Notes: generated by a model from the sequence alone, not told the origin. Positions 36,382 to 46,069 are shown, numbered from the stretch's first letter. The stretch: 64,000 bases of DNA from Helicobacter sp. TUL (GCF_002287135.1 NZ_NESU01000006.1:38566-102565); one strand, 5' to 3'. Translations and numbers: made by a program.

Positions 36382-37875
36382 TTATGGTGCTGTGGTAGCG
36401 GTTTGTAAAATACACGCACTATAAGGAATAATGATACTAAAAGCACTTCCTTTAGATTCCTTATGAGCAATATCGGAATCTTCTTGAAGCTTAAAAGTGA
36501 TATTTTGCACCGCGATACTGCCAAAAAATTGTTTTTCAATAATTTGTTTTGCCATATAAAGCCCTATTCCTGTTCCTGCCGATTTGTGCTTGGTTGTAAA
36601 ATAAGGCTCAAATATTTTTTGTATGTCATCAAGCTTGATACCTCCTGCATTGTCCTTGACATTGATAGCTAGATTTGTATCACAAGGCGTAATGCTAATC
36701 TCTACAAAACGCTCATCATTAGGAATCTTAGATTCTTTAAACGCATCTATGGCGTTATTAAGCAAAACAAATACCACTTGCGTAAAAGCATTTTCGTAGC
36801 CTAAAATTGTAAAATCCTCTTGCACATTGGTGCTTACTTGGATATTTTCATCATACAGCACCCCAGAAAGAAGCTCAAGAGAATCTAAAAGTGCTTTTTT
36901 GATACTAAAGCATGTTTTTTCTTTGTCGGGGCGGAAAAATGTGCTAAAACTCTCGATAGTTTCGGACATATTTTTCGCGATTTTGAGACCATATTGGGTT
37001 TGTGCATATAGAAATTCTTTATCAAACTTGCCTTGATCGTATTTGGTTTTAAAACTCTGTATAAGAAGTGTGAGAGAATTGAGTGGTTGTCGCCATTGAT
37101 GAGCGATATTATGAATCATCTCTCCCATAGAGGCTAATCGCGCTTGTTGATACAAAAATAAGTCTTTTTGCTGATTTTGTTTCACTTCATATTCTATGGA
37201 CTTTTGGAGATTATTATTGAGTGTTTGAAGCTCGATAGTTTTTTGTGCCACAAGGTTTTCTAGTGAATTATAGGCATTATTAATAGAATCTGTAATGGCT
37301 TTAGAGAGTATGAGAAACATACAGGCTAAGACAAGCAAGAAAAATCCCAGAATCTTAAGGCTAAAGTCATAGAGCGAATCGCTCACTTCTTTGTTGATTG
37401 TTGCGAGTTCTATATTGCATCGCACAAGTTTAGTAAAAAGATCGTAGCGAGATATATTGTGTTCTTGCAATGCCTCATCAATTTGCGCGATTATTTCTCG
37501 CTGCATATTAGAAAGCCTTATAATCTCTTCTTTTTGTTCTCTTAAAAAACTAGCTTGATACCAATGGCGGATTTTATTAAGGAATTTGTAGCGGTTTTCT
37601 TTTTCTTGTAAATCGTGTTTATAGGTCTGCCAAAGTATTTGGACATTATCATTATTGGTGCGTGAATCTAAAAAGGAGTTTTGCATCTCTTGTGCATAGA
37701 GCATACTCATTTTTTGTGTGGGATAGTTGCTATCATAATCTGCCTTTAGTCCCATAAGTGCCAAAAGTCCCATAACCCAGCAAAGCACAAAAATAACAGC
37801 GATGAGATATAGTAAGATATGTGTTTTGCCTTGAATGGTGATTTTTTGGAGTTTATTTTGGATTGATTGTAGCAC
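36382..37875 (-). CDS. Sensor histidine kinase
   Basis: 497 residues. Membrane helix at about 20-43, a periplasmic sensing part of about 130 helical residues, a second helix near 174-194, a coiled coil, then the kinase. The H-box is MIHNIAHQWRQPLNSLTLL, the N-box VVFVLLNNAIDAFKES, and the G-boxes NVKDNAGGIKLDDI and SAGTGIGLYMAKQI. The AHQWRQPLN form is very common in Campylobacterota. No HAMP domain is clear. The signal is unknown; with the regulator downstream it may be a CrdS-like pair. Confidence 0.85.
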   Translation of the reverse strand: MLQSIQNKLQKITIQGKTHILLYLIAVIFVLCWVMGLLALMGLKADYDSNYPTQKMSMLYAQEMQNSFLDSRTNNDNVQILWQTYKHDLQEKENRYKFLNKIRHWYQASFLREQKEEIIRLSNMQREIIAQIDEALQEHNISRYDLFTKLVRCNIELATINKEVSDSLYDFSLKILGFFLLVLACMFLILSKAITDSINNAYNSLENLVAQKTIELQTLNNNLQKSIEYEVKQNQQKDLFLYQQARLASMGEMIHNIAHQWRQPLNSLTLLIQSFKTKYDQGKFDKEFLYAQTQYGLKIAKNMSETIESFSTFFRPDKEKTCFSIKKALLDSLELLSGVLYDENIQVSTNVQEDFTILGYENAFTQVVFVLLNNAIDAFKESKIPNDERFVEISITPCDTNLAINVKDNAGGIKLDDIQKIFEPYFTTKHKSAGTGIGLYMAKQIIEKQFFGSIAVQNITFKLQEDSDIAHKESKGSAFSIIIPYSACILQTATTAP

Positions 37876-37889
37876 ATTGTGTCCTTTGT

Positions 37890-39782
37890 TTATAGTTCTT
37901 TTTTAGTGGGCTTTGTTTGTCGTTGGCGTAATGCTTGAGTAATTTCTGTTGGCGTGAGATCGCGTATATGCGCAAAATCACCATAGATTCTAAGAAGTTT
38001 TTGTATTTGAGCAACACTAAGATTTTTTTCTATACCCAAAGCTTGGGCTTGTGTAAGGTTTTTTAGCTTTTTACTCCTGTGGAAAGTGATTGCATAGCGA
38101 TGTGCTTCATCGCGCAATTTTTGCAAAAATTGCAATCGTTTATCGCTTGGTAGCAATCGCATTTCTGTTGTTTGTGTATGTTCTTGTGTCGTGTGTTTAG
38201 AATCTAGCATATACACACAATCACTAGCACTTCCTTTCGCCCGATGTGCGCGTCCATTGAGTTTGTGCTTGGCAATTCCTAAGATATCTATTTGCACTCC
38301 TGCGCTTTCTAAAATCTCTTTTGCTATAGCAATCTGTGCCGCACCGCCATCAAGTAACCAAAGATTTGGTGGGGGATTAGATTCAAAATCTAGGGCTCTG
38401 CGCGTGAGCATTTCTCGCATTTGCGCGTATTCATCAGTGCCCTGCAAATGATAATGTCTATAGGCATGTTTTAAAAATCCATCATTTTCATACACGACCA
38501 TTCCTCCCACACAGGCGCTTCCACTATGGTGTGAGGTATCAAAAATTTCTATGCGATAGGGGAGATTTGAGAGCGCAAAAAGTTCGCGCAAGGCTTGTAG
38601 TTCTTGCGTGTAGTGTTGTTTTTGTTGCTCTTGTAAGCGCATAAGTTCTTTGGCATTTGTGCGTGCAATATTGATAAGTTCGTGCTTTTTACCTCTTTGG
38701 GGTTGAAGTATGGTAATTTTTTTGCCTGTGCGTTCTTGCAAGATTTTTTCTAAACGCATTTTTTCTTCAAAGATACCAATGTCATAGGGCAATAAAATAG
38801 AATCCGGCAGCAATGGCGCAGGGGCTTTATAATGGTTGAGTAGGGCTTGGGTGTATAGAGAGTGCAAGACTTGAGATTGATCTAATTGGGGAGATTCTGT
38901 AGTAAGAGATTGCAAGGATTCATCATGGATAGATAAAAAATCACTCGAGCTTATGCATCCATTGCGGATAAAAAGCTTCATCATTATGCCATAATGATTA
39001 CTCTCCGCACAAAACACAAAGACATCAAGATTACTATAATCTAGCAAATCGATATGAGAAAATGCCTGCATTTGAGTGATTTTAGCGATACTATCGCGTA
39101 TTTTTGCGGCTTCTTCAAATGCACAATGTTGTGCGAGCGTTTGCATTTTGGATTCTAAGATAGTAATGAGCTTTTTTTTGTGCTGTAGTAAATCAATGGC
39201 TTGCTCAAGGAGTTGGGCATATTGTTCTTTGTTGATCTTGCCCTCACACGGAGCTAGACAACGCTTAATCTGATAAAACAAACATGCTTTTTTGCCTCGA
39301 AGACAAGACTTTTTTTGCACCAAAGGTAAGGATTGCAAGATACTTTCTAGCAAATCACGAGCCCCAGTGCTAAATGGTCCAAAATAGGTGATATTGCGTT
39401 TTTTAAGTAGTGTGCGTGTGATCTCTAGTGTGGGAAAATCCTCATTATAATCAATGTAGATATATGGGTATGTTTTATCATCGCGCAATAAAATATTATA
39501 TTTTGGTTTGAGGCTTTTGATAAGAGAGTTTTCCAAAATGAGCGCATCTTGTTCGCTTGGAGTGATAAAGGTTTTTATTTCAGATACTTGCGATACCATA
39601 GAAGCTATGCGTGGGCTTAGTTTTGCGCTTGGTGTGAAATAACTCTTGATACGCTTTTTAAGGTTTTTTGCTTTGCCTACATACAAGAGATGTCCGTTTT
39701 TATCAAAGTATTGATACACGCCAGAATTTTGTGGGAGATGAGCGAGTGTGGGCGATGCATTATTGGTAGTGAGATGTAGCAT
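37890..39782 (-). CDS. uvrC: Excinuclease ABC subunit C
   Basis: About 630 residues. GIY-YIG nuclease domain: SGVYQYFDKNGHLLYVGKAK with the catalytic Arg in KKRIKSYF. Then a cysteine-rich segment (SCLRGKKACLFYQIKRCLAP), the UVR helix FEEAAKIRDSIAKI, the RNase H-like nuclease (IEIFDTSHHSGSACVGGMVV) and the C-terminal helix-hairpin-helix. It makes both cuts in nucleotide excision repair. ATG at 39782 lies behind AAAGGTGACA; the GTG at 39803 is possible. Confidence 0.95.
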   Translation of the reverse strand: MLHLTTNNASPTLAHLPQNSGVYQYFDKNGHLLYVGKAKNLKKRIKSYFTPSAKLSPRIASMVSQVSEIKTFITPSEQDALILENSLIKSLKPKYNILLRDDKTYPYIYIDYNEDFPTLEITRTLLKKRNITYFGPFSTGARDLLESILQSLPLVQKKSCLRGKKACLFYQIKRCLAPCEGKINKEQYAQLLEQAIDLLQHKKKLITILESKMQTLAQHCAFEEAAKIRDSIAKITQMQAFSHIDLLDYSNLDVFVFCAESNHYGIMMKLFIRNGCISSSDFLSIHDESLQSLTTESPQLDQSQVLHSLYTQALLNHYKAPAPLLPDSILLPYDIGIFEEKMRLEKILQERTGKKITILQPQRGKKHELINIARTNAKELMRLQEQQKQHYTQELQALRELFALSNLPYRIEIFDTSHHSGSACVGGMVVYENDGFLKHAYRHYHLQGTDEYAQMREMLTRRALDFESNPPPNLWLLDGGAAQIAIAKEILESAGVQIDILGIAKHKLNGRAHRAKGSASDCVYMLDSKHTTQEHTQTTEMRLLPSDKRLQFLQKLRDEAHRYAITFHRSKKLKNLTQAQALGIEKNLSVAQIQKLLRIYGDFAHIRDLTPTEITQALRQRQTKPTKKEL

Positions 39783-39862
39783 TGTCACCTTTACTTTAAG
39801 CACAAATGAAATATAATGCGAATTTTAGCCTGTAGATTCTATAAGCCAACTTAAGGAATGTA

Positions 39863-41239
39863 ATGAAAGTTTGTATCGTAGAAGATGACATAAATTATCG
39901 CAAATCGCTAGAAATCGCCTTTAACGACTATCCAGACTATGATATAAAGAGCTTTAAAAACGCCAAAGAAGCGCTAAAGGCAATTTCTACACTTCAGCAC
40001 ACGCCACAAGATTTTGATGTGATTATTACCGACATTAATATGCCCCAAATGGACGGACTACAATTTTTGCAAGAATTAGAGGGTAAATATATAAGCATTG
40101 TTGTTACAGGTAATGCGTCTGTGCAAAATGCGATAAAAGCTATCCGTTTAGGTGTTAAGGATTTTTTGGTAAAGGGCTTTAGTTTTGAGGAATTAATCCA
40201 AACCCTAGAGAATCTCAAAAAAGAGCAAGAAATCTTAGGTGAATATAACCAAGAAGATTCTATAAACAAAAAAACAAGTAAGCTAAAGGTACAACCCACA
40301 CAACCTACGCAAGATATACACAAAAAATTTTTCATTGCCTCTTCTCCAGCTCTTGAAAATGCCAAAAACATCGCCCTAAAAGTCGCCCCAACTGACGCAA
40401 ATGTATTTTTGATGGGGCAAAGTGGTGTAGGCAAAGATGTGTTTGCAAACTTTATCCATACACATTCTAAGCGTGCTAATGCCCCATTTATCGCTATTAA
40501 TATGGCGGCAATCCCTGAACATTTGCTAGAATCTGAACTTTTTGGGTATGAAAAAGGTGCATTCACAGATGCGACAAACCCAAAACCTGGAATCTTAGAG
40601 GACGCTAATGGCGGAAGTGTGTTTTTAGATGAGATAGGCGAAATGCCTATTGCCTTGCAAGCCAAGTTGTTGCGAGTATTACAAGAAAAAACACTCACGC
40701 GTTTAGGAAGCTCCAAAAAAATTCCTATCGATGTGCGGTTTATTTCTGCGACAAATGCTAATATCATGCAAAAAATCACGCAAGGTCATTTTCGCGAGGA
40801 TTTGTTTTTTCGTTTGCAGACAATCCCTATTTTTGTCCCACCGCTTAAAGAACGCAAAGAAGAGATTTTAGACATTGCACGATATAAACTTCAAGAAACG
40901 ATACAAAAATATGGATTTGCTCCAAAAGTCTTGCACAAAGATAGTGAAAAGGCATTGCTTGAGTATCCTTGGTATGGGAATGTGCGTGAGCTTCTCTCGG
41001 TGATAGAGCGTGCAGTGATTTTAAGTGATGGTGAGCAAATCACACCAAAAGATTTGTTTTTAGAATCTAGGCAAAGGGTTTTTGGCAGTGCAGGGGAGAT
41101 AGGAGGGTTTGAGGAGATAGAGCGCGAATTTTTAGCACAAGCACTTAAGCATAATGATAATGATTTAGAGAAGGTAAGTGCTTTGCTGGGTATGGAGCTT
41201 AGTGTGTTGCGACACAAAAAAGCACATTATGGACTTTAG
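39863..41239 (+). CDS. flgR: Sigma-54 activator FlgR, flagellar master response regulator
   Basis: 458 residues. Receiver domain with the acceptor Asp57 in IITDINMPQMDGLQF and Lys at LGVKDFLVKG; AAA+ domain with Walker A (GQSGVGKDVFANF), the sigma-54 contact loop as GAFTDA (usual form GAFTGA) and Walker B (GGSVFLDEIGEMP). With FlgS it turns on the RpoN class of flagellar genes. After the AAA+ part only about 60 residues remain; the last 25 (LEKVSALLGMELSVLRHKKA) still look like a worn Fis-type helix-turn-helix. H. pylori FlgR lacks this domain and acts from solution. Confidence 0.88.
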   Translation: MKVCIVEDDINYRKSLEIAFNDYPDYDIKSFKNAKEALKAISTLQHTPQDFDVIITDINMPQMDGLQFLQELEGKYISIVVTGNASVQNAIKAIRLGVKDFLVKGFSFEELIQTLENLKKEQEILGEYNQEDSINKKTSKLKVQPTQPTQDIHKKFFIASSPALENAKNIALKVAPTDANVFLMGQSGVGKDVFANFIHTHSKRANAPFIAINMAAIPEHLLESELFGYEKGAFTDATNPKPGILEDANGGSVFLDEIGEMPIALQAKLLRVLQEKTLTRLGSSKKIPIDVRFISATNANIMQKITQGHFREDLFFRLQTIPIFVPPLKERKEEILDIARYKLQETIQKYGFAPKVLHKDSEKALLEYPWYGNVRELLSVIERAVILSDGEQITPKDLFLESRQRVFGSAGEIGGFEEIEREFLAQALKHNDNDLEKVSALLGMELSVLRHKKAHYGL

Positions 41240-41316
41240 GTTTAGGAATCTAAAGAGGCTTTTTTAAAGTTAGTTAATGTAAAATAAGATATTTGTCAAG
41301 TTTTTGGAGTGTGGCG

Positions 41317-42195
41317 GTGCTAAAGAAAATACAAAATTTTAATGAACTTGTGATGTTTGAGCACACAATTTTTTCTGCGTCCTTTATCCTCATATCTATG
41401 GTTGTTTCAAGCTTGCAAGCTGATGGAAGCGTTTGGATGGGGTGGTCTACATTTTTTTTGTGTGTCGTGGCACTTGTGAGTGCGCGAAACTTTGCAATGG
41501 GTTTTAATCGACTTTTAGATAGAGATATAGATGCGCTTAATCCACGCACCACAAATCGTCCTAGTGTTGATGGTAGGGTAGGGTTTGTGGCTTTAAGTGT
41601 GTTTTGTGGTGTCAATGCCATTATTTTTGTGCTTGTGTCTTATTATATCAATACCCTTGCTTTTATGTTGTCCTTACCTTTTTTGGTGATTTTGGGAGGA
41701 TATTCGGTGATGAAGCGCATTTCTTCACTCGCGCACCTTGTGCTTGGTATCTCACTAGGTCTTGCACCTATTGCTGGATGTATCGCAGTGTTAGGAAGCC
41801 TAGAGTGGTGGTGTGTGGCTTTGAGTGTGGCAGTGATGTTTTGGGTGGCTGGATTTGATTTGTTGTATTCCTTGCAAGATAGGGAATTTGATATAAAGCA
41901 TAATCTTTATTCAATTCCTTCGCGATTTGGGGTGCAAAATACCCTATATCTTTCAAGGCTATTTCATTTGTGCGCGGTGATTTTTTGGGGAATCTTTATA
42001 TATCAGACACAGATTCTAGGGGTTATTTCATATGTAGGCTTAGTAGTTTGTGCAATAATGCTTATATATGAACAATACCTCGTGCATAAGGATTTTGTGA
42101 ATATCCCTAAGGCATTTTTTGCGACCAATGGATATTTAGGGTTTGTGTTTTTTGCATTTGTAGCTTTTGATGGAGTGTGGCATTATGGACTATAA
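41317..42195 (+). CDS. mqnP: Aromatic prenyltransferase of the UbiA/MqnP family
   Basis: About 292 residues, eight or nine membrane helices. The two Asp-rich sites are RNFAMGFNRLLDRDIDALNP and LLYSLQDREFDIKHNLYSIP, which bind prenyl diphosphate and Mg. In Helicobacter this enzyme prenylates the futalosine-route intermediate toward menaquinone. The GTG at 41317, seven bases after TTGGAG, gives the usual N-terminus (ELVMFEHTIFSASFI close behind); the frame is open to 41293. The next gene overlaps its end. Confidence 0.88.
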   Translation: MLKKIQNFNELVMFEHTIFSASFILISMVVSSLQADGSVWMGWSTFFLCVVALVSARNFAMGFNRLLDRDIDALNPRTTNRPSVDGRVGFVALSVFCGVNAIIFVLVSYYINTLAFMLSLPFLVILGGYSVMKRISSLAHLVLGISLGLAPIAGCIAVLGSLEWWCVALSVAVMFWVAGFDLLYSLQDREFDIKHNLYSIPSRFGVQNTLYLSRLFHLCAVIFWGIFIYQTQILGVISYVGLVVCAIMLIYEQYLVHKDFVNIPKAFFATNGYLGFVFFAFVAFDGVWHYGL

Positions 42196-42763
42196 GGCAT
42201 TATTAGAATCTCTGGGGATTTCAACGCGTTTAGGGAGATGTCATCTGCACCTAGCCTATGAATACATACAAGCTCAAACAATGCCTTTGTATGAGGAGGA
42301 GTTTTCTACTCTTGCGACTTTTAGCCAAGCACCTATATTGAAATGGATAAAAACTATGCATTCTAAGAGTGCTTTGGGTGAAGAAAATGTCGTGATTATT
42401 GAGATTTTAACCGAAATGTATAAAAAGCTTGAGAGATTAGAGCAGATTCTTACGCATAAAGAACAAGAGCTTTTGCCTCTTGCGCACAAAGCCAAACTTA
42501 AATTTGTCGGACATGATGCGTTGTGTCTTGATGAAGATCAAAGTTTTGGGGATTGTGAGGGAGAGAATGCGATTTATGTGCGTATGTTTGTGCCATTTTT
42601 TCCTGAACGCACACTTGGAATCTTTGCAAGAGTTTTGCACCCACAAGTTGCCAAAATCGAACATATTCATATCAAAAACCGCACATATTTTGATACGTTT
42701 GTAGCAGAGTGTGAGCGTGGTATGATTTTGGATACAAAAAGCCTCCAACAAAAGACAGAATAA
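42185..42763 (+). CDS. Conserved protein of unknown function
   Basis: About 192 residues, no signal peptide or membrane helix. First 100 residues are helical (MYKKLERLEQILTHKEQELL), the last 90 beta-rich (AIYVRMFVPFFPERTLGIFA, VLHPQVAKIEHIHIKNRTY). The second half has the feel of a PilZ-like barrel but lacks the RxxxR signature, so I leave it unnamed. It overlaps mqnP by 11 bases and precedes the next small gene by 11, as in H. pylori, so the trio is a conserved unit. Start at 42185 preferred to the open frame at 42167. Confidence 0.75.
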   Translation: MDYKALLESLGISTRLGRCHLHLAYEYIQAQTMPLYEEEFSTLATFSQAPILKWIKTMHSKSALGEENVVIIEILTEMYKKLERLEQILTHKEQELLPLAHKAKLKFVGHDALCLDEDQSFGDCEGENAIYVRMFVPFFPERTLGIFARVLHPQVAKIEHIHIKNRTYFDTFVAECERGMILDTKSLQQKTE

Positions 42764-42774
42764 AGGATAGCGTA

Positions 42775-43299
42775 GTGTTTGAATTGTCATTTCAAAATCT
42801 TAGTATGATTTGCAGCATTGCTTGTTTGCTTGTTGTCATCGTGCTTGTTGTAGCAAATTATTTTCGCAGTATGGATACATACAAGCGTCTTAGGCGTTTT
42901 GAGCGTGGGATTGAGGATTTAAACAAGGAAATGTATAAAATTAAAAAATGGATAAAAGACAACGAACTTGAAAACCAATACACCAACACTGCGCTTGGGA
43001 GCAAGATAAAAGCCGAAGTGCGAGACGCACTAAGTAATGGGCTTATCAAGGTGCAACGACAGATAGAAATCTTAGAATCTGATATTCATAAACAAAATGA
43101 TTATATGGAAGAAAAAACCCTTATGCTTGAGGAAAAACTGCGCGAGTTAAATTATATGCCCTCAAATGGAAATACTATCGATGAAAAACGCATTAGCGCA
43201 CTTTTTAGAGATGGCTGGAGCATAGATTCTATTGCCAAAGAAATGCGTCTTGGTAAGGGAGAAGTGGAGTTTATCCTCAAGCTTGCTAATATCCGCTAA
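42775..43299 (+). CDS. Membrane-anchored coiled-coil protein with C-terminal helix-turn-helix-like motif
   Basis: 174 residues. An N-terminal membrane helix (ICSIACLLVVIVLVVANYF, about 11-29), then a long coiled coil (FERGIEDLNKEMYKIKKWIK to EKLRELNY), and at the end ISALFRDGWSIDSIAKEMRL and GEVEFILKLANIR, which resembles the helix-turn-helix end of DUF2802/DUF6115-type proteins often found near flagellar genes. Start is GTG with AAAGGA seven bases upstream. Function unknown; it probably shares a message with the gene before it. Confidence 0.75.
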   Translation: MFELSFQNLSMICSIACLLVVIVLVVANYFRSMDTYKRLRRFERGIEDLNKEMYKIKKWIKDNELENQYTNTALGSKIKAEVRDALSNGLIKVQRQIEILESDIHKQNDYMEEKTLMLEEKLRELNYMPSNGNTIDEKRISALFRDGWSIDSIAKEMRLGKGEVEFILKLANIR

Positions 43300-43426
43300 A
43301 ACTTTTTGCAATGCGTGCAAGTCAAAACCTTGTCTCTTAAGGAATTTTTTTTGCTTATTGCTTTAAAATTTAAGAAAAGTCCTAGATTCTATGCACTTAT
43401 ATAGAATCTACAGCAAGGTTGGTGGC

Positions 43427-44716
43427 GTGAAATATCTTTCTTTTAGTGCATGTCTGTGTATATTGTATGCGTTTAGTGGCTGCAAGTTAGACACAAATAA
43501 CGCAACACTTACGCGACATACTCTTATGGATGGTGCAGATTCAAAAATGTGGGCTTCCTATGAAGATGATATACGCACAACAAAAAAACCCAAAAGAACT
43601 TTAAGTGGCAATGCAAATACTTCATTTTTTGGTCGTGATAGCCTTTTGGCACAATCCGATCTTGCCTTAGAGAGTGAATTGCATAATAATTCAGACTTTT
43701 CAAGCCAAGCAAATGAGAATCTCAAAAAAGCCCATAAAGCCCATAGGCAAGAATTAATGAATCTTAGTGGGAATATTTCAAAAAATTGGGGAGAGAGCGA
43801 GTTTGAAGTATCAGATACCTCAAAGCTTGTTAAATATAGCGATCATTATCTTTCGCGCTCAAGCATTGATTTTACAAGCGGTAAGATTCGCGTAGAAACT
43901 ATCGACACATCAAACCCCACCAATGCCTTAGAAAGTGCAATCACCAAAGCATTGCTCACTCCAAAAGATCCTAGAGGTATGGATTTGTATTCGGATTCTG
44001 AAGTGAAATTTGATGGTAAGCCATTTCTTGCAGGACTTATTAAGGATAATGAGGGACAGGATATTTTGTATGAATGGCGAGCCAAAAGGTATGCACAATA
44101 TTTGGTGCAAAACAAACTCCAAACACGCACAGATTCTAGCGGACACAAGGTGTATTATGTAGATTTGCAAATGAGTGATGATTACCAAAAGCTTGCTGGT
44201 AATAGTTATCAAGCCATTGCACAACGCTATGCCAAAGAATTTGGTCTTGATCCTGCACTTGTGATGGCAATCATTCATACAGAATCTAACTTTAATCCCT
44301 ATGCGATGAGTCATGTGCCTGCATATGGATTAATGCAGATTGTTCCAAGCACAGCGGGGGCAGATTCACATAAACTTATCACTGGTAATGCTGGAGTGCC
44401 AACAAAAACAATGCTTTTCACGCCAGAGACAAATATTAGGTATGGTAGTGCATATTTACATATACTTTTTACTCGTTATTTGCAAGGCATTAGCGATCCA
44501 AAATCGCAGGAATATTGCGTCATAGCGGCGTATAACACGGGAAGTGGAAATGTGTTGCGTGCGTTTCATAGCGATCGAAAACAAGCTATTAGCGTTATAA
44601 ACTCTCTTTCTTCAGATCAAGTATATAAACGCCTCACAACAAGACTAAGCCAAGATGAGGCACGCCGCTATGTCCAAAAGGTTACAAATTTTAAAAGGCA
44701 GTATGTAGGGCTATGA
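43427..44716 (+). CDS. mltC: Lytic murein transglycosylase C-like lipoprotein
   Basis: About 429 residues. Starting at GTG 43427 (AAGG eight bases before) gives a clean lipoprotein signal, LSFSACLCILYAFSGC; the ATG at 43391 would add 12 residues that spoil it. The MltC-type N-terminal domain is followed by an SLT domain: IIHTESNFNPYAMSHVPAYG with the catalytic Glu, GLMQIVPSTAG, and the closing VIAAYNTGSGNVLRAF. It cleaves peptidoglycan from the outer membrane. The stop overlaps bpt by four bases. Confidence 0.87.
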   Translation: MKYLSFSACLCILYAFSGCKLDTNNATLTRHTLMDGADSKMWASYEDDIRTTKKPKRTLSGNANTSFFGRDSLLAQSDLALESELHNNSDFSSQANENLKKAHKAHRQELMNLSGNISKNWGESEFEVSDTSKLVKYSDHYLSRSSIDFTSGKIRVETIDTSNPTNALESAITKALLTPKDPRGMDLYSDSEVKFDGKPFLAGLIKDNEGQDILYEWRAKRYAQYLVQNKLQTRTDSSGHKVYYVDLQMSDDYQKLAGNSYQAIAQRYAKEFGLDPALVMAIIHTESNFNPYAMSHVPAYGLMQIVPSTAGADSHKLITGNAGVPTKTMLFTPETNIRYGSAYLHILFTRYLQGISDPKSQEYCVIAAYNTGSGNVLRAFHSDRKQAISVINSLSSDQVYKRLTTRLSQDEARRYVQKVTNFKRQYVGL

Positions 44717-45450
44717 TGAAAATATTTGAGTTTTTTTCAGATTCTAAACATTGTAGCTATCTTGCTGATCAACAAAGCACAATGCGTTATTTTCATATTT
44801 TTCATTGCTCTGAATCTTTTTATTTGGGTTTATTGCAAAGGGGTTGGAGACGCTTTGGAAAATACTTTTTTGTTCCTGTGTGTCAGCATTGTAAGGAGTG
44901 CATTTCTATACGCACTCTAGTGGAAGATTTTGAATTTAGCAAAAATCAAAAACGAGTGCTAAAAAATAATCAAGAAACCGCTCTATACATACAAAAACCA
45001 ACTTTAACACAAGATCATCTTTTGTTGTATGACAAATATCACCGCGTGATGAATCTCAAAAAATCGTGGGAATACACACCTATTACAGAGCAAAGCTATC
45101 ATGAAATGTTTGTTGAGGGACATCAGGAATATGGTTATGAGTTTTTGTATGTGCGAGATTCTAAGCTCATAGGCGTTGGATTGGTGGATATACTTGGAGA
45201 TAGCATAAGCGCGGTATATTTTTTCTATGATCATGATTATGGACATTTGAGTTTGGGGACGCTTAATATTCTTGTGCAACTTAAAATTGCTAAAGAAAGG
45301 GGATTACGTTATTTTTATCCCGGTTATTGGATAAAAGATCATTATTCTATGGGTTACAAAGAGCGATTTGGACCTTTTGAATATCTACATAATGCACCAG
45401 ATTTATTTGAAATACCAGATTGGAGAATCTATGAGCGGACAAACATATGA
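44713..45450 (+). CDS. bpt: Aspartate/glutamate leucyltransferase
   Basis: 245 residues of the Ate/Bpt family. The N-terminal half has the cysteine knot FVPVCQHCKECISIRTLVED, the C-terminal half the acyltransferase fold with AVYFFYDHDYGHLSLGTLN, GLRYFYPGYWIKDHYSMGYK and FGPFEYL. Bpt adds leucine to proteins that begin with Asp or Glu, marking them for ClpS/ClpAP. Two adjacent ATGs (44713 and 44716) overlap the mltC stop. Its own last 20 bases overlap thiE. Confidence 0.92.
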   Translation: MMKIFEFFSDSKHCSYLADQQSTMRYFHIFHCSESFYLGLLQRGWRRFGKYFFVPVCQHCKECISIRTLVEDFEFSKNQKRVLKNNQETALYIQKPTLTQDHLLLYDKYHRVMNLKKSWEYTPITEQSYHEMFVEGHQEYGYEFLYVRDSKLIGVGLVDILGDSISAVYFFYDHDYGHLSLGTLNILVQLKIAKERGLRYFYPGYWIKDHYSMGYKERFGPFEYLHNAPDLFEIPDWRIYERTNI

Positions 45451-46069
45451 TTTAGTAGGTCTTTATGGTATTAGTGATGAAAAACTCACGCCATTTAGCA
45501 CTCTTATAACTCAAGTGCAAGAAGCCATAGCGAGCGGTATGAAAATCTTTCAATTTAGAGACAAAAATAGCCTAGATAAGGATATTATAGAGATTATTAA
45601 GCACTTAATGCATATATGTGCTAGTTCAAATGTGCTTTTTGTCTTAAACGATCGCATAGAGCTCGCGATAAAGCTTGGTGTTCCGGGATTGCATATTGGC
45701 AAAGATGATGGGAATCTTGCGTCGGTACGCAAAAGATTCAAAGGTATTTTGGGTGTTTCAAGTTATGGAGACATATCGCGTGCCAAAGAAGCACAATCTC
45801 AAGGCGCAGATTATGTTGCATTTGGCGCTATCTTTCCTTCTTTGACCAAGCCAAATGCTATGTGCGTTGGGGCAGAGATTCTTGCTGAAGCAAAGACAGT
45901 GCTTGATATTCCAATTTGTGCTATTGGAGGAATTAGCAAAGATAATATACAATTGCTAAAAAATGCTGATATGTTCGCTACAATAAGCTCTTTGTGGAAT
46001 GGAAATCCACGCCAAAATGCTCAAAATCTTGCTGAAAGTTTTATGCGCGCCAAACTTGCAAAATACTAA
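45431..46069 (+). CDS. thiE: Thiamine-phosphate synthase
   Basis: About 212 residues. A TIM barrel that joins the pyrimidine and thiazole halves of thiamine. Motifs: KIFQFRDKNS, FVLNDRIELAIKLGVPGLHI, YVAFGAIFPSLTKPNA and the phosphate loops PICAIGGIS and FATISSLWN. ATG at 45431 follows GGAG and lies inside the end of bpt; the open frame upstream is only the bpt shadow. No other thi gene is near. Confidence 0.9.
   Translation: MSGQTYDLVGLYGISDEKLTPFSTLITQVQEAIASGMKIFQFRDKNSLDKDIIEIIKHLMHICASSNVLFVLNDRIELAIKLGVPGLHIGKDDGNLASVRKRFKGILGVSSYGDISRAKEAQSQGADYVAFGAIFPSLTKPNAMCVGAEILAEAKTVLDIPICAIGGISKDNIQLLKNADMFATISSLWNGNPRQNAQNLAESFMRAKLAKY

Noticed and set aside
39994..40779. A 261-residue open frame on the minus strand opposite flgR
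   Set aside because: It lies wholly within a complete gene with clear domains; Cys/Ser/Phe-rich low-quality composition and no ribosome-binding site mark it as a shadow.
41240..41316. tRNA or other RNA gene between flgR and mqnP
   Set aside because: No cloverleaf or conserved RNA motif; only A/T-rich spacer with a ribosome-binding site.
41452..41459. T8 tract inside mqnP as a phase-variation site
   Set aside because: Only eight T, codes for normal Phe residues of a membrane helix in an essential-type enzyme; runs of this size are common in this A/T-rich DNA.
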